Assembly (NCBI GenBank): GCA_963556145.1
Contig: OY744471.1
Coordinates: forward strand, 2,659,590-2,723,589
Reading direction: 5' to 3'
DNA from: Hygrocybe punicea
Taxonomy: Eukaryota; Basidiomycota; Agaricomycetes; Agaricales; Hygrophoraceae
DNA: 64,000 nt
In this document: positions 53,885-63,376 of the stretch, one piece after another
How positions within the stretch are numbered: position 1 is the stretch's first letter
Layout of the letters: each line of letters opens with the position of its first letter
Made by a program: the position numbers and the translations under genes
Notes under the pieces: model-generated
The model's input: the letters and a program-made list of their open reading frames with translations, nothing else
What the model was told of the DNA's origin: nothing
Databases searched by the model: none

Positions 53885-55927
53885 ACACTTGCGATACGCA
53901 ACAAAAATAAGACGTTCTGGAGGGCGGAGATGGCAACGTTCCTAAAGTTACCAGCCGGGGGTGGTCGAAAACGGGGCGGGACGGGGTGATTTGGTGGATG
54001 AAAACGTGGGGTGGTGCTGGTTGGGCAGAAAGCTGGAATGCACGGCTTTGAGACCCCCCGGTTGCTCATTCTCAACATCAACGAGGCACGGGGGGTGGAG
54101 ATTGGGTGGGGGTGGTCGAAAATGGGGCGGGACGGGGTGATTTGGTGGCTGAAAACGGGTGGTGGTGGTGGTTGGGCAGAGAGCCGGAACGTGCAGTCTT
54201 GAGACAGCCCGGCCGCTTGTTTGCAATGGGAACGAGTTGCGGGGGTGGAGACTGGCTGGGAGTGGTTGAAAACGGGGTGGGATGGGGTGATTTGGTGGCT
54301 AAAAATGGGGGGTGGTGCTGGTTGGGCAGCAAGCCAGAATGCGAGGTCCTACCACCCCCCGACTGCTCGTTCTCAACGCGAACGAGGTGCATGGGGTGGA
54401 GACTGGGCGGGGGTGCTCGAAAACGGGCCGGGACAGGGTGATTTGGTGCATGAAAACAGGGGGTGGTGCTTGGTGGGCAGAGAACCGGAACGCACAGCTT
54501 TGAGACCCCCCGGCCGCTCGTTCTCAACGTGAACGAGGTGCGGGGGGTGTAGACTGGGTGTGGGTGGTCGAAAACGGGGCGGGACGGGGTGATTTGGTGG
54601 ATGAAAATGGGGGGTGGTGCTGGTTGGGCAGAAAGCCGGAACACGAGATATTGACACCCCCCAACCGCTCGTTCTCAATGGAAACGAGGTGCAGGGGGTG
54701 GAGACTGGCTGGGGGTGGTTGAAAACGGGGCGGGATGGGGTGTCCTGGTTCTGGAAAAAGATGGGGTGGTGGTGGTTGCGCAGCCAGCCGGGGCGCGAGG
54801 TACTGACACCCCCCGACTGTTCGTTTTCAACAGGAACGAGGTGCGGGGGGTGTAGACTGTAGACTGGCCAGGGGTGGTCGAAAACGGGGTGAGGCTAAGT
54901 GTCCTGGATGAAGACAATGGACTATCATTTGTTTTTCCCACAGCTACAAAAGATTTCACACGGCTTATAAAAATAAGTTCACACGGCTTATAAAAATAAG
55001 TTCACACGGCTTGTAAAATCAGCGTTAGCCATAAACGATTCCCTTAACGGACGCAAGATTTCACACGGCTTATAAAAATAAGTTCTCATGGCTTGTAAAA
55101 TGAGCGCTAGCCATACAACGATTCCCTTAACATATTGAGTTACAAAATGAGAGAATGAGTGTGGTTTGCTACGAAGAGCCAGAAAAGGTGGATAGAGGAG
55201 AGGAGGATGAGGAGGATGAGGAGGAAGTAGAAGAACAAGAAAAAAACACAACAACAAGCTGGGTGAGAGCTAAGCATCACCAGGGAGAGAATGAAAGAGC
55301 AAGGACACAAGCTGAGAGAGATTTCATGACTGACACTAGATGATCATGATCTTGAGGATAATTATCCACTGGATCATAAATCTGCAGGATCATTGGACCA
55401 GTATTGGTTGGGTACTGGGCACATACTGGACATGTACTGGGCATGTACTGGGCATGTACTGGGCATGTACTTGACCAGTACTGGTTATTAGATTTCTAAC
55501 ATCTAAAAATTAAAATTTATTTACATATTTATGTACACAGAAATCAGTACTCAAATATAATATTCTCTGCCACATTTATAGGATATTTCTGCGATGCAGA
55601 AGAGGAATACAAATAAAAAATTTATTGTTACCAGAAATTGAAATTTATAAAGGATACAAATAGGATGAAAAATATTAAATAGGTAAACTACAATAATTTC
55701 TAATTTCATTGTAGTTTTGGAACATGAGAAAAGGGGGAAAAATGAATTATTTTAAGATTTTCCAAAGAGAATATTTGAATATACATAATTTGGACCCAAA
55801 ATATCTTTTTTTACAATTGTTGAAATTATATATTTCAAAACATCTTTTAGAGACCTCCAAATTAGTTATTTATTTATATATTTGAAATGTATTTATGCGG
55901 TCCTGAAATTACTTTATGCGTGTAGTG
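53885..55927 (-). repeat. Right terminal inverted repeat of the giant element
   Basis: Mirror of 10457-12544 with the same order of parts. It has fewer minisatellite units (about six, 53945-54890) and an extra roughly 120-bp duplication of the CACACGGCTTATAAAAATAAG section at 54958-55140. The outer end GCGTGTAGTG is followed by ATA. Confidence 0.9.
55155..55343 (+). CDS. Small ORF in right terminal repeat (62 aa)
   Basis: Encodes the same acidic 62-residue protein as 11041-11229 (MSVVCYEEPEKVDR start). Points to the outer end of the arm. No known function; possibly not a gene. Confidence 0.25.
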   Translation: MSVVCYEEPEKVDRGEEDEEDEEEVEEQEKNTTTSWVRAKHHQGENERARTQAERDFMTDTR

Positions 55928-55930
55928 ATA

Positions 55931-56410
55931 TGTATTTACTTCACTCTCGCATGATGGTGACTGTAATGCAGGTCTTGAGGCAGCACTTGTGAACATTCAG
56001 GTCTCTGTCTCAGCAGGTCACTCAAAGCAGGTGTAGATGCTTGGCCACCTGGTTGTGGCATTGCGATAGTTCTTTTCCTCTGAAAGGGTATGAGTCATTT
56101 CCATTGTTTCAAATCAGTCGAGCCTCACAAAGTCATGCAGGGCAGCGATATAGTCCTTTTTGATAGGTTTGCCCCACTGTCCGCTGCTATTCACCGGCAG
56201 CTGGAATTTCTCACAGAGTGATCACAGGATGTCGACATGATATTTGTCAAATGACACTTGTCCAATGAAGTGAGTCTTCAGTAGATGAGCTTCAGCGGCC
56301 TTCAACGACATGAGTGGTGTGAGAAGTGCATCACTTTCTTCACATCTCATATACTGACTCGTCTTTTGTCCACCAATACAGTTGCTAGGCATATCACAAC
56401 AAACAATCAA
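55931..56410 (-). pseudogene. 5' half of the gene split by the giant element
   Basis: Minus strand. The exon (56129-56410) includes FDKYHVDIL, a TGA (56222-56224), then SLCEKFQLPVNSSGQWGKP and IKKDYIAALHDF. An intron GTGAGG...TTTCAG (56080-56128) leads to RKRTIAMPQPGGQASTPALSD...HYSHHARVK at the element edge. It aligns with cargo exon 2 (KVSILQTLCCDLHLP, GNSVKDDYV), the TGA falling at the Q position. Continues, across the element, into 9954-10453. Confidence 0.65.
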
Positions 56411-57343
56411 AGTGTAGTAACAATGGAGTAGCTTGTTTATTGTATGTGAAACAAAAGCAGTGGCAACGGCAATGAATAAGAACCCAATACTAGCTTGAAC
56501 CCAGCAACCTGCCCGTGCTCATGTATCATGCCTTGCATCGACAGGACATGATTCATCCAACATCATTACCATGAACTGACAGGTAGAACTCGCTTTATTC
56601 CTGAGCATCAGCTACTCAACCCTGCGCTATGGTCATCTAGGGTCATTTTCAAGCCAGATGGTGGACTCTTAAGGATCAGAAACGAAGGAGCAAATGATAA
56701 CACCCCCATCAACGACGTTTTCCTTGATGATACACCATGCGATGCAACCGACTCCCTGATCTCTAAACCCAGTGGACAGGTGACATGCCTGAATCGGGAT
56801 GGTTACAATCTGGGGTGGAAACACGACTTCTATAGCGAATTCCAGGTTTGACTAACTCTTCCTTTTGGACCTTCAACACTCATGCATGAGCAGAATTACA
56901 TACACGGACTAGCCTCCACTCATCTCAACCTCAATTCTGTGAAGGTGCAGAAGGTCTTTGACGAGGTCAATTCAACTGATGTAAACTATCTGGTGTAGCG
57001 GCTGATGATCCATTAGGTGAGAAAGAAATACCCCATCCTTAATAGATACAACAATGATTGGCCGATTGCCGATCTCCTCCGCATCTACTTGAAAAATGCT
57101 GTACACTGGTTGACAAAAATGAAGAAACAGTCGGCACCTACAAGTGCGGTAAGGTGATCTTTGATCATCCCTAGTCTTAGCCTTACCCAGTTTACACAGA
57201 ACCAGCCAGCGGACCATGATTTGGCGGAATAGTTACACAATTCTTTTCATGTAGTTTTTGTAATATAGACTCCTTCCCTCCTTCACAAATGCCACAGCGC
57301 ACGTATAAGGTCTATCTGTTATCTACACACAAATGCACAGTAT
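56411..57343. other. Probable upstream part of the split gene
   Basis: Minus frame 56972-57217 contains FLHFCQPVYSIFQVDAEEIGNRPIIVVSIKDG, which looks protein-like and may be an upstream exon of the split gene or a neighbouring one. On the plus strand, FKPDGGLLRIRNEGANDNTP around 56650 is also open. Not resolved. Confidence 0.3.
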
Positions 57344-58227
57344 TGTTACGCCCTTGAAATGAAGTATGAAAGGTGCAGGGTGCGGATGAACAGCGCTGAT
57401 GGTAAGAGGGTGCAGTTGTACTGAGAGGGTCTGAGGAGAGTCTAGTAGAATGGAAGGGGTTGCAAGAGGGTCCAGAAGTGTACGAGGTGGGGAGGGCATG
57501 GACTGCCATATCAGCCCTGGCAGCAGTGGCCACTAAGTGGGTCTCTGAGTGACCATCAAGTGGGCCTCTGAGTGGGCCAATCAGTGGGCTGCTGAATATC
57601 TGGAAGCCAGATAATATAAAATTCTGGCTGGGTATCTGGAAGTCAGAAACTGAAGCAAATAATTTATATTTCCTGATTGATATCTTCCATCCTAATAGTT
57701 AATGTATTTTGTAGACAAATAGGATTAATTTTTACAGAATATCAGGTCAATATCTATGGCTCAGATAGTAAACAATTGAGTTGATTTCCACGTTACGGAT
57801 ATCAGTGGGAATATTTTAAGAATTTGACTAGTTTTCTGTATTGCAAATACCAAATAAGGAAAACAATAAGAGCAAGAATAATTATACTTTCGAGAAGCAC
57901 TATTTTGTCTCTAGAAATTGTTTCCAGAAATGTTTATTTTCTGTATAATATCTGTATTGGAGATAACTATGAAAATAATTTCAATTTATAAGTCATTATC
58001 TAGACATTATTCAAAGCGGAGATATATTCCCATGTCTCCTCTGTATGTAGAACAGCTGTAAGGTGAAGTCATATACAGTTTTATTATGGTAACACATTTG
58101 ACAAATCACCCGACAGCCCGAGTGTCAGTATCCGCAACACAAAATTCCGCCGGTACTGCCTTCATCTGTGGAAACGGCTGTAATCGGCTGTAATCTGGTT
58201 TGTTACTTGACGATTGGGGTTACTCCT
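57344..58227. other. AT-rich region without a recognised gene
   Basis: TGTTACGCCC at 57344 and GGTAACA ending at 58094 would make a 751-bp solo-LTR-like unit, but the flanking 5-mers (AGTAT, CATTT) do not match. No coding signal. Confidence 0.35.
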
Positions 58228-58765
58228 CTAGCCGCCAGATAGTCCTTGGCGGCGCTTGTTGGCTGTCGACACTGAGTCAAGACATCGCAAATGATGAGCT
58301 GTAGTACTGACAAGTCCCTTAATCTGCTCATAAATACTCTTGTCATGATACCGAAGACGCGTCGCTGGATCTGTATAAGGAGCCTGTGGGCGAGGTAGTA
58401 TAAGCCTACACCATCAAAGTAGACCTTGACATGTACCTCTAACCCTGTGATATCACAGTAATGTCTCTGGGGCACTACGGAGGGTGGCGCCTCGATGGAC
58501 GTGTCTAAATGCACAAAGTCAGCACACGTATTGAGCAGGGACTGAATGACGGACAACTTGGCATGTCATCTTCCGGTTCATTCCTGGAGGGGCTTTCGCT
58601 ATCAACGACCAGACTCTGTAACCTCTGTTGCCTTCTCCTCTCCCTTTCCACTCGCTCCCTCTCACGTTCCTGGCTAATTATTGTCTTCAGGTTTTTCGTT
58701 CGTCTAGTAGCGTTTTTGACATAATTGGGATTTTTAAATGGCCGCGGGGCATGCAGGTAGGACAT
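58228..58765 (-). CDS. IES6: INO80 complex subunit IES6-like (YL1-C domain)
   Basis: ATG at 58765; three exons. Exon 1: PRPFKNPNYVKNATRRTKNLKTI, a basic helical region (ERERERVERERRRQQRL) and an acidic linker. A 50-bp intron precedes YTSIEAPPSVVPQRHYCDITGLE; a second intron (GTACAT...CCACAG) precedes APYTDPATRLRYHDKSIYEQIKGL, ending at the TAG 58228-58230. The PFKNPNY, SIEAPPS..P..YCDITG and YTDP.T.LRYH motifs define the Ies6/INO80C family, whose YL1-C domain pairs with Arp5 in the INO80 chromatin remodeller. The reading frame is intact. Divergent from PUF6, 240 bp away. Confidence 0.85.
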
Positions 58766-59004
58766 TTGCTCCGCTAGAGTCTACATTGCCATTAAAAGCC
58801 TAGCGGAAGCCGTGGTATCGACATACCGGGATGTGGGGAGTAGCGGAGCCATCGCTTGCAGCTACAGCCTTCTTCCTGCTACTGTTTTTTGGAGGCCTAG
58901 ATCAACCAGAATATGAATGAATGGTGGAGGCCGAGGCAACTTGTACACAACGTACATTACCGTTCTCAAGACTATCCAACACGTGACTAAGTTATAGCTA
59001 GAAC

Positions 59005-61353
59005 ATGGCTGCCATTGTCAAGTCCGCAACAAAGAGGCCTGCTTCCTCCCTTCTCGCTGGTCCTGCCCAGAAAAAAACACATCTATCACCTCTCACGCAC
59101 GGAACTGGTCCTGCAAAGACCAACAAAATAAGGTGTCGTTTACCACCTCAACCGCTCAACAATGAGTCAGAATCTGAATCCGAAGAGGATAATTTGTGTG
59201 AAGAAGCCTGCGGAAATGAAGATGCGATGGAATTGGACACCAGATCTTGTTCATCCAAAGATCCAAATGGTATTTATTGAGCTTTTTCTTATCAATAATT
59301 TAGCTGGTTTGGGATTTAGCTTCTCGGAAGTCTCACCAAGTTCAGCGTGCACTGCAGGCACAACGACGCGCATTCAAACCTCATTCCGCGCTTCTCACCG
59401 ATGCCAAAAGGATGTGGTCTCTGGCCCGTCAGAAAAACATTCAGTCCGCTGAGCGGAAGAAGCATATAGTGGGGCTGATGGATGTTGTCCGCGGGAAGGT
59501 CCACGATATCGTCTTTATGCACGACGCCAGTCGCATCATTCAGACCATCGTGAAATACGGTGGACAAAATGAACGTGAAGAGGTTGTTCTCGAGCTGAAG
59601 GGCAAGTTTCGAGAACTTGCTCAGAACAAGTATTCCAAGGTACTTACCTATCTACCGAAATTTACGGTTCTTCTAACTCCCGTATGCTATGGACCAGTTC
59701 CTCGTCACAAAACTCATACGGCTATGTCCAACACATCGAATCTCCATCCTGTCAGAATTTAAATCTCACGTCCTGCGATTATTGCTCCACAGAGAAGCCT
59801 CCAGCGTCATTGCTGAGGCCTATGAGCTTTATGCAAATGCTTACGAACGCACCATTCTTCTTCGCGACTTTTACGGTCAAGAAGGAACGTTATTCACGGT
59901 AACTACTGGGAGTAACGAGGATAAAGAGCGAGCGAAGACGGGTCTCAAAGGATTACTGGAGGGGCTTGAAGGTGAAAGACGCAAACGGGTTCTGACATCC
60001 GTCAAGGACAACCTAATGATGATGTGCGTAGGCATTTCGTTCGCCACATTTGTTAGAAACCATTTTTGATTTCGTCTGTTTTCAGCTTCAACAATCCAGA
60101 TAAAGGTGCCGTAGCACACGCAATCGTACACAGAGTCTTGTGGGAATACTTGGTGGCGACGCACGACAGCCCTGACGAATGTGAGCGTGATAGGCTTTGG
60201 AGGGAGATGTCGGAATGGTATATCAATCCAGGGCTTTCAATGACTTTCTCGCTAACTTAATTGCAGTTCCCGAGATTCCCTTTCCGAGGTTGTGCATACC
60301 AGAGATGGGAGCCGCGTTGTCAGAGAGTTCCTTGCCGGTGGAACTGCAAAGGTACGGCGGCAAGATTACGAGATACCGTTTCACCTCAGCAAGTTTCTAG
60401 GATCGAAGGCATATAGTCAAGGTCCTCAAACCTCACATCAAGCGCATGTGTGAAGTCGAAGAAGCTCAGCTTGTATTATTCACGGCTCTTGATGTGATAG
60501 AGTATGTCGTTACATTTCCGTCTTCACCCTATTTACCAACCCATGTTAGTGACACCACATTGACCGCGAAGTCTCTAGTGGTTAATATTGTCTCACAGGC
60601 CAACTCGCTGTATCGCTCCCTTCAAGGCCGACGTGCACTGCTGTTTCTACTGATGCCCAGGTCCCGACGCCACTTCACCTCGGCGCAGATTGCAACCCTC
60701 GCAGAAACGGATTCCCTGAAGGCAAGGACTAGTAAGAAAGACGACTGTCTGAGGGAACACGAGGTGAGAAAAGCTGCGAGCGAGAGTCTGCTGACATTTG
60801 TAGCGGAGAAGGGAGGCAATGTAGCCAGAGACGCCGGAGGCAGCCTACTGATCACGGAGATAATGTTGTACGCCCTCGGTGGTACGTTCGGTGTTAAATT
60901 TGTCTTTGGTTTGCACAACCGCCTACAGATAAAGACCTGGCCATGAGTTCAATTCTCGAAGCCTTGCTACTACCGTATCCATCCGAACACTTGGCCCATC
61001 CTCATTTGATCGATCTGCCACACGCGGCGCGCATGTACAAGACCCTCCTGCAGGGCGGCCATTTCTCACATGCGACTAAATCAATATGTCCGTCGCCTTC
61101 ATTTTCTGCTGCCGCCTTTGCATCAACTTTTCTACGGGTCGTCGGGAAGGATTTGACGCTGCAAATGGCCAACGGCAATGGTGCATTCGTTGTGGCCGAA
61201 TTGTGTGAACGGATATGGACGGAGGGGTTTGAAGACGAGAGAAAAATGTTGAAAGGATGGTTTGAGAAAAGTTGGCTAGATGAGATTAAGGATGACGTGA
61301 AGGGGAAGAAGGTTCTATTAGACAAGGTCACCTCGACCTCACGTGATACATAG
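59005..61353 (+). CDS. PUF6: PUF6/PUM3-type pumilio-family protein
   Basis: Start MAAIVKSATKRPASS, acidic N-terminal region (SESESEEDN), first intron at about 59269, then KHIVGLMDVVRGKVHDIVFMHDASRIIQTIVKYG, KYSK / FLVTKLIR (spliced at 59639-59694) and SHVLRLLLHREASSVIAEAYELYANAYER with FYGQEGTLF, the degenerate Puf repeats of this family. The CPL domain follows near the C-terminus (LLLPYPSEHLAHPHLIDLPHAARMYKTLLQGGHFS...), ending KVTSTSRDT, stop 61353. Several short introns. Family members bind nucleic acid and act in nucleolar ribosome biogenesis and ASH1-type mRNA repression. Appears intact. Confidence 0.88.
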
Positions 61354-61383
61354 CTAATTAGCCTCCTTCCAAGAGAGACAAGG

Positions 61384-62072
61384 CACACTGGAAAATAAAC
61401 ATTTTCAGCTGTACTGAAAACTGGACTGAAACTAATAGTTTTAATACACCACTCAAGCTCAAATGGGAATGAAAATCATTAGAATAGGAAGTGCTGGAAC
61501 TAATATGTAAACTAATGAAATCAGTATTGTTTTTGGAGGTACTATGATCAATACCTAATTCAGGTAACCTGAAATGGTAACTGAAATATTTGTTTTAAGG
61601 ACTATTGTCACAATATCCAAAACCATTGTTTTCAGCAGTGTCCTGAAACTCAATAGGAAACCCTGAAGGCATTATTTTTGAGATTGGGCACCCTGCAATC
61701 TAAGGTTTCCTCTTGAGTTTCAGGACACTGCTAAAAACAATAGTTTTGGATATCCTGACAATAGTCCTGAAAACAAAGATTTCAGTTACCATTTCAGGTT
61801 ACCTGAATTGTTTAGTTTAGGTATTGATTACAGGACCTCCAGAAACAATACTGATTTCATTAGTTTACATAATAGTTCCAGGACTTCCTATTCTAATGTT
61901 TTTTTATTATGATTTTATTTTTTTATTCCTATTTTAGTCTCTATTATGGTATACCATATGTCCAAGAATACAATCTAATGATTTTCATTCCCATTTTAGC
62001 TTGGTTAACTAGTTTATTGAAACTGTCTTGGTCCAGTTTTGAGTATAGCTGAATTGTTTGTTTTCCAGTGTG
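61384..62072. mobile_element. Foldback MITE, 689 bp, possible TSD AGG
   Basis: CACACTGGAAAATAAACA at 61384 is mirrored by TGTTTGTTTTCCAGTGTG ending at 62072. The inverted similarity runs almost to the centre (for example TTCAGCAGTGTCCTGAAAC / GTTTCAGGACACTGCT around 61630-61735). The triplet AGG precedes and follows. Non-coding. CAC ends with a 3-bp duplication would suit a CACTA-type parent, but this is tentative. It lies 31 bp after the PUF6 stop. Confidence 0.7.
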
Positions 62073-62743
62073 AGGGGCTTTATCCTGGTGCATCACCAAA
62101 ACTGAAAATGGCTGTGGGAATGTTAGACAAAAGGATGTGGTGGAGTACAAATTGGTGTGTTTGCATTGCCAACTTAGCATACATATAATGATTTTGAAAA
62201 CTGTTGAAAAACCCCAGCAGCCCAGCCAGCCAACCTTGATCCAACCTCTGAGAGCCTAGGGTCAGATTCTACCAAAGTATTGTGAAATATGGTGCAGTGG
62301 TTGTTGACCACTAAGATATTTTATGCAGAACTTGTTTAGTGGGCCAGTGCTGCGCATAGCATGAACAAGTTCTTTTTTTCCCCCTCCCAACTTCCCTGAC
62401 ACTGATTACCCTTGTCACTTTCATGCTGACACCCCTGGTTTAGGATCTACTTTCTGCAGCCAACCCAACCTCGCCATTACTGCGTGGGCTCACATGCTTG
62501 GGACTGGTCTGGGCTTGCATCTGGAGATGACAACAAGGCGGTTCGGACACTTAATTTTCATATTATCATGCATTTTACCAAAAAAAATTACAATATATTA
62601 CTGTAGCTATCTAATCTATCGCGGGTTTTTTTTCCGCAACCCGTACCCGTACCCATTGCCATGGGTACAGGATTGTGGGGGTTAATCCGCGGGTCCTCAG
62701 ATGTGACCAGGTGGTGTTGGGCACACCACCACCCTCCCAGTTA
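62073..62743. other. Region without a recognised gene
   Basis: No ORF or RNA motif that I would support. The short phrase AACCCGTACCCGTACCCATTGCCATGGGTAC at about 62637-62668 is partly palindromic. Confidence 0.4.
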
Positions 62744-62796
62744 CCTCACGGTTGCAGCGCCGATGTCAATTGATGTCACGGTGCGCATGCATGAGG
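62744..62796. repeat. Palindromic repeat copy outside the giant element
   Basis: CCTCACGG...GATGTCAATTGATGTC...GCATGAGG, a decayed copy of the CCTCGCGA/TCAATTGA family also found at 12792, 17335 and 52693. It is followed by a GTGGTCGTG simple-repeat zone to about 63100. Confidence 0.65.
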
Positions 62797-63118
62797 TATG
62801 TTGGTGGTGGGATGCGTGGTGGCCTTCGTCACGGTCGCGCTCGTGGTCGTGGTTGTGTTCGTGTTCATGGTCGTGGTCATGCTAGTGGTCGTGGTTGTGG
62901 TCGCTGTGGTCATTGTGGTGGTCGTTGTTGATGTTGTCGTTGTTGTTGTCATTGTATTTGGAGGGCTGTGGGTTGTCATTGTCGTAGTGGTGGTGGTGGC
63001 CACTCTTGTCACCCTTGTCCTCGCCACCTGTCGTCCTCGTTGGGTGTGTAGTGTTTGTGTTGTTGGTACTGCTCTCGTCGTCGTTTGTGTAATTAGTAGC
63101 TAAGAAAAAAAACAAAAA

Positions 63119-63218
63119 NNNNNNNNNNNNNNNNNNNNNNNNNNNNNNNNNNNNNNNNNNNNNNNNNNNNNNNNNNNNNNNNNNNNNNNNNNNNNNNNNN
63201 NNNNNNNNNNNNNNNNNN
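63119..63218. other. Assembly gap (100 N)
   Basis: Exactly 100 N, probably a placeholder of unknown true length. It separates the GTC-rich repeat from the hAT end. Confidence 1.
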
Positions 63219-63376
63219 TGCTCATGAACCATTTAAACAACGAGGGGGTTGCCTGAACCCTGAACTGGACCTGGGGTTCAGTTCAGCCCAAGGTGCTGGA
63301 CTGAACCGAACTTCCGGTTCAGTTCGGAGTTCAAACCAGGTTCAGATCGGTTCTGAACTGAACTTTGGCAGCACTA
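63219..63376. mobile_element. Right end of a hAT-type element (same family as 19300-20503)
   Basis: Ends CTGAACTTTGGCAGCACTA (complement TAGTGCTGCC) and shows the same alternating GGTTCAG/CTGAAC subterminal pattern as the 3' end of 19300-20503. The other end is not visible and may be within or left of the gap; no matching 8-bp duplication was found. Confidence 0.65.

Larger units (their letters stand above)
10457..55927. mobile_element. Giant CACTA-like composite element, 45.47 kb, TSD ATA
   Basis: The outer ends are CACTACACGC (10457) and GCGTGTAGTG (55927), exact inverses that begin with the CACTA pentamer of EnSpm/CMC transposons. The flanking triplet ATA occurs at 10454-10456 and 55928-55930, matching the 3-bp duplication of that superfamily. 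The terminal inverted repeats are 2088 bp (left) and 2043 bp (right). The first 135 bp differ by one base. Subterminal short repeats are present, as in CACTA elements. The flanks carry the two halves of one gene, supporting insertion as a unit. Cargo includes WD40, JmjC, coiled-coil and membrane protein genes. I recognised no CACTA transposase, so mobilisation would need one in trans. An alternative is two separate 2-kb elements flanking host DNA, but their inner edges show no matching duplication. Confidence 0.75.

Noticed and set aside
10457..55927. Inversion between two independent 2-kb elements as an explanation for the flanks
   Set aside because: That model predicts the left outer triplet to reappear at the right inner edge. 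The inner triplets (TTT, ACA) do not fit, while the outer ATA pair does, and the gene halves lie on the outer sides.
57344..58094. Possible 751-bp solo LTR (TGTTACGCCC ... GGTAACA)
   Set aside because: The flanking 5-mers AGTAT and CATTT do not match and no related copy is visible in the window.
62776..63103. Valine-rich membrane-like ORF before the gap
   Set aside because: Produced by a GTGGTCGTG simple rep­eat; no start context or splice pattern.
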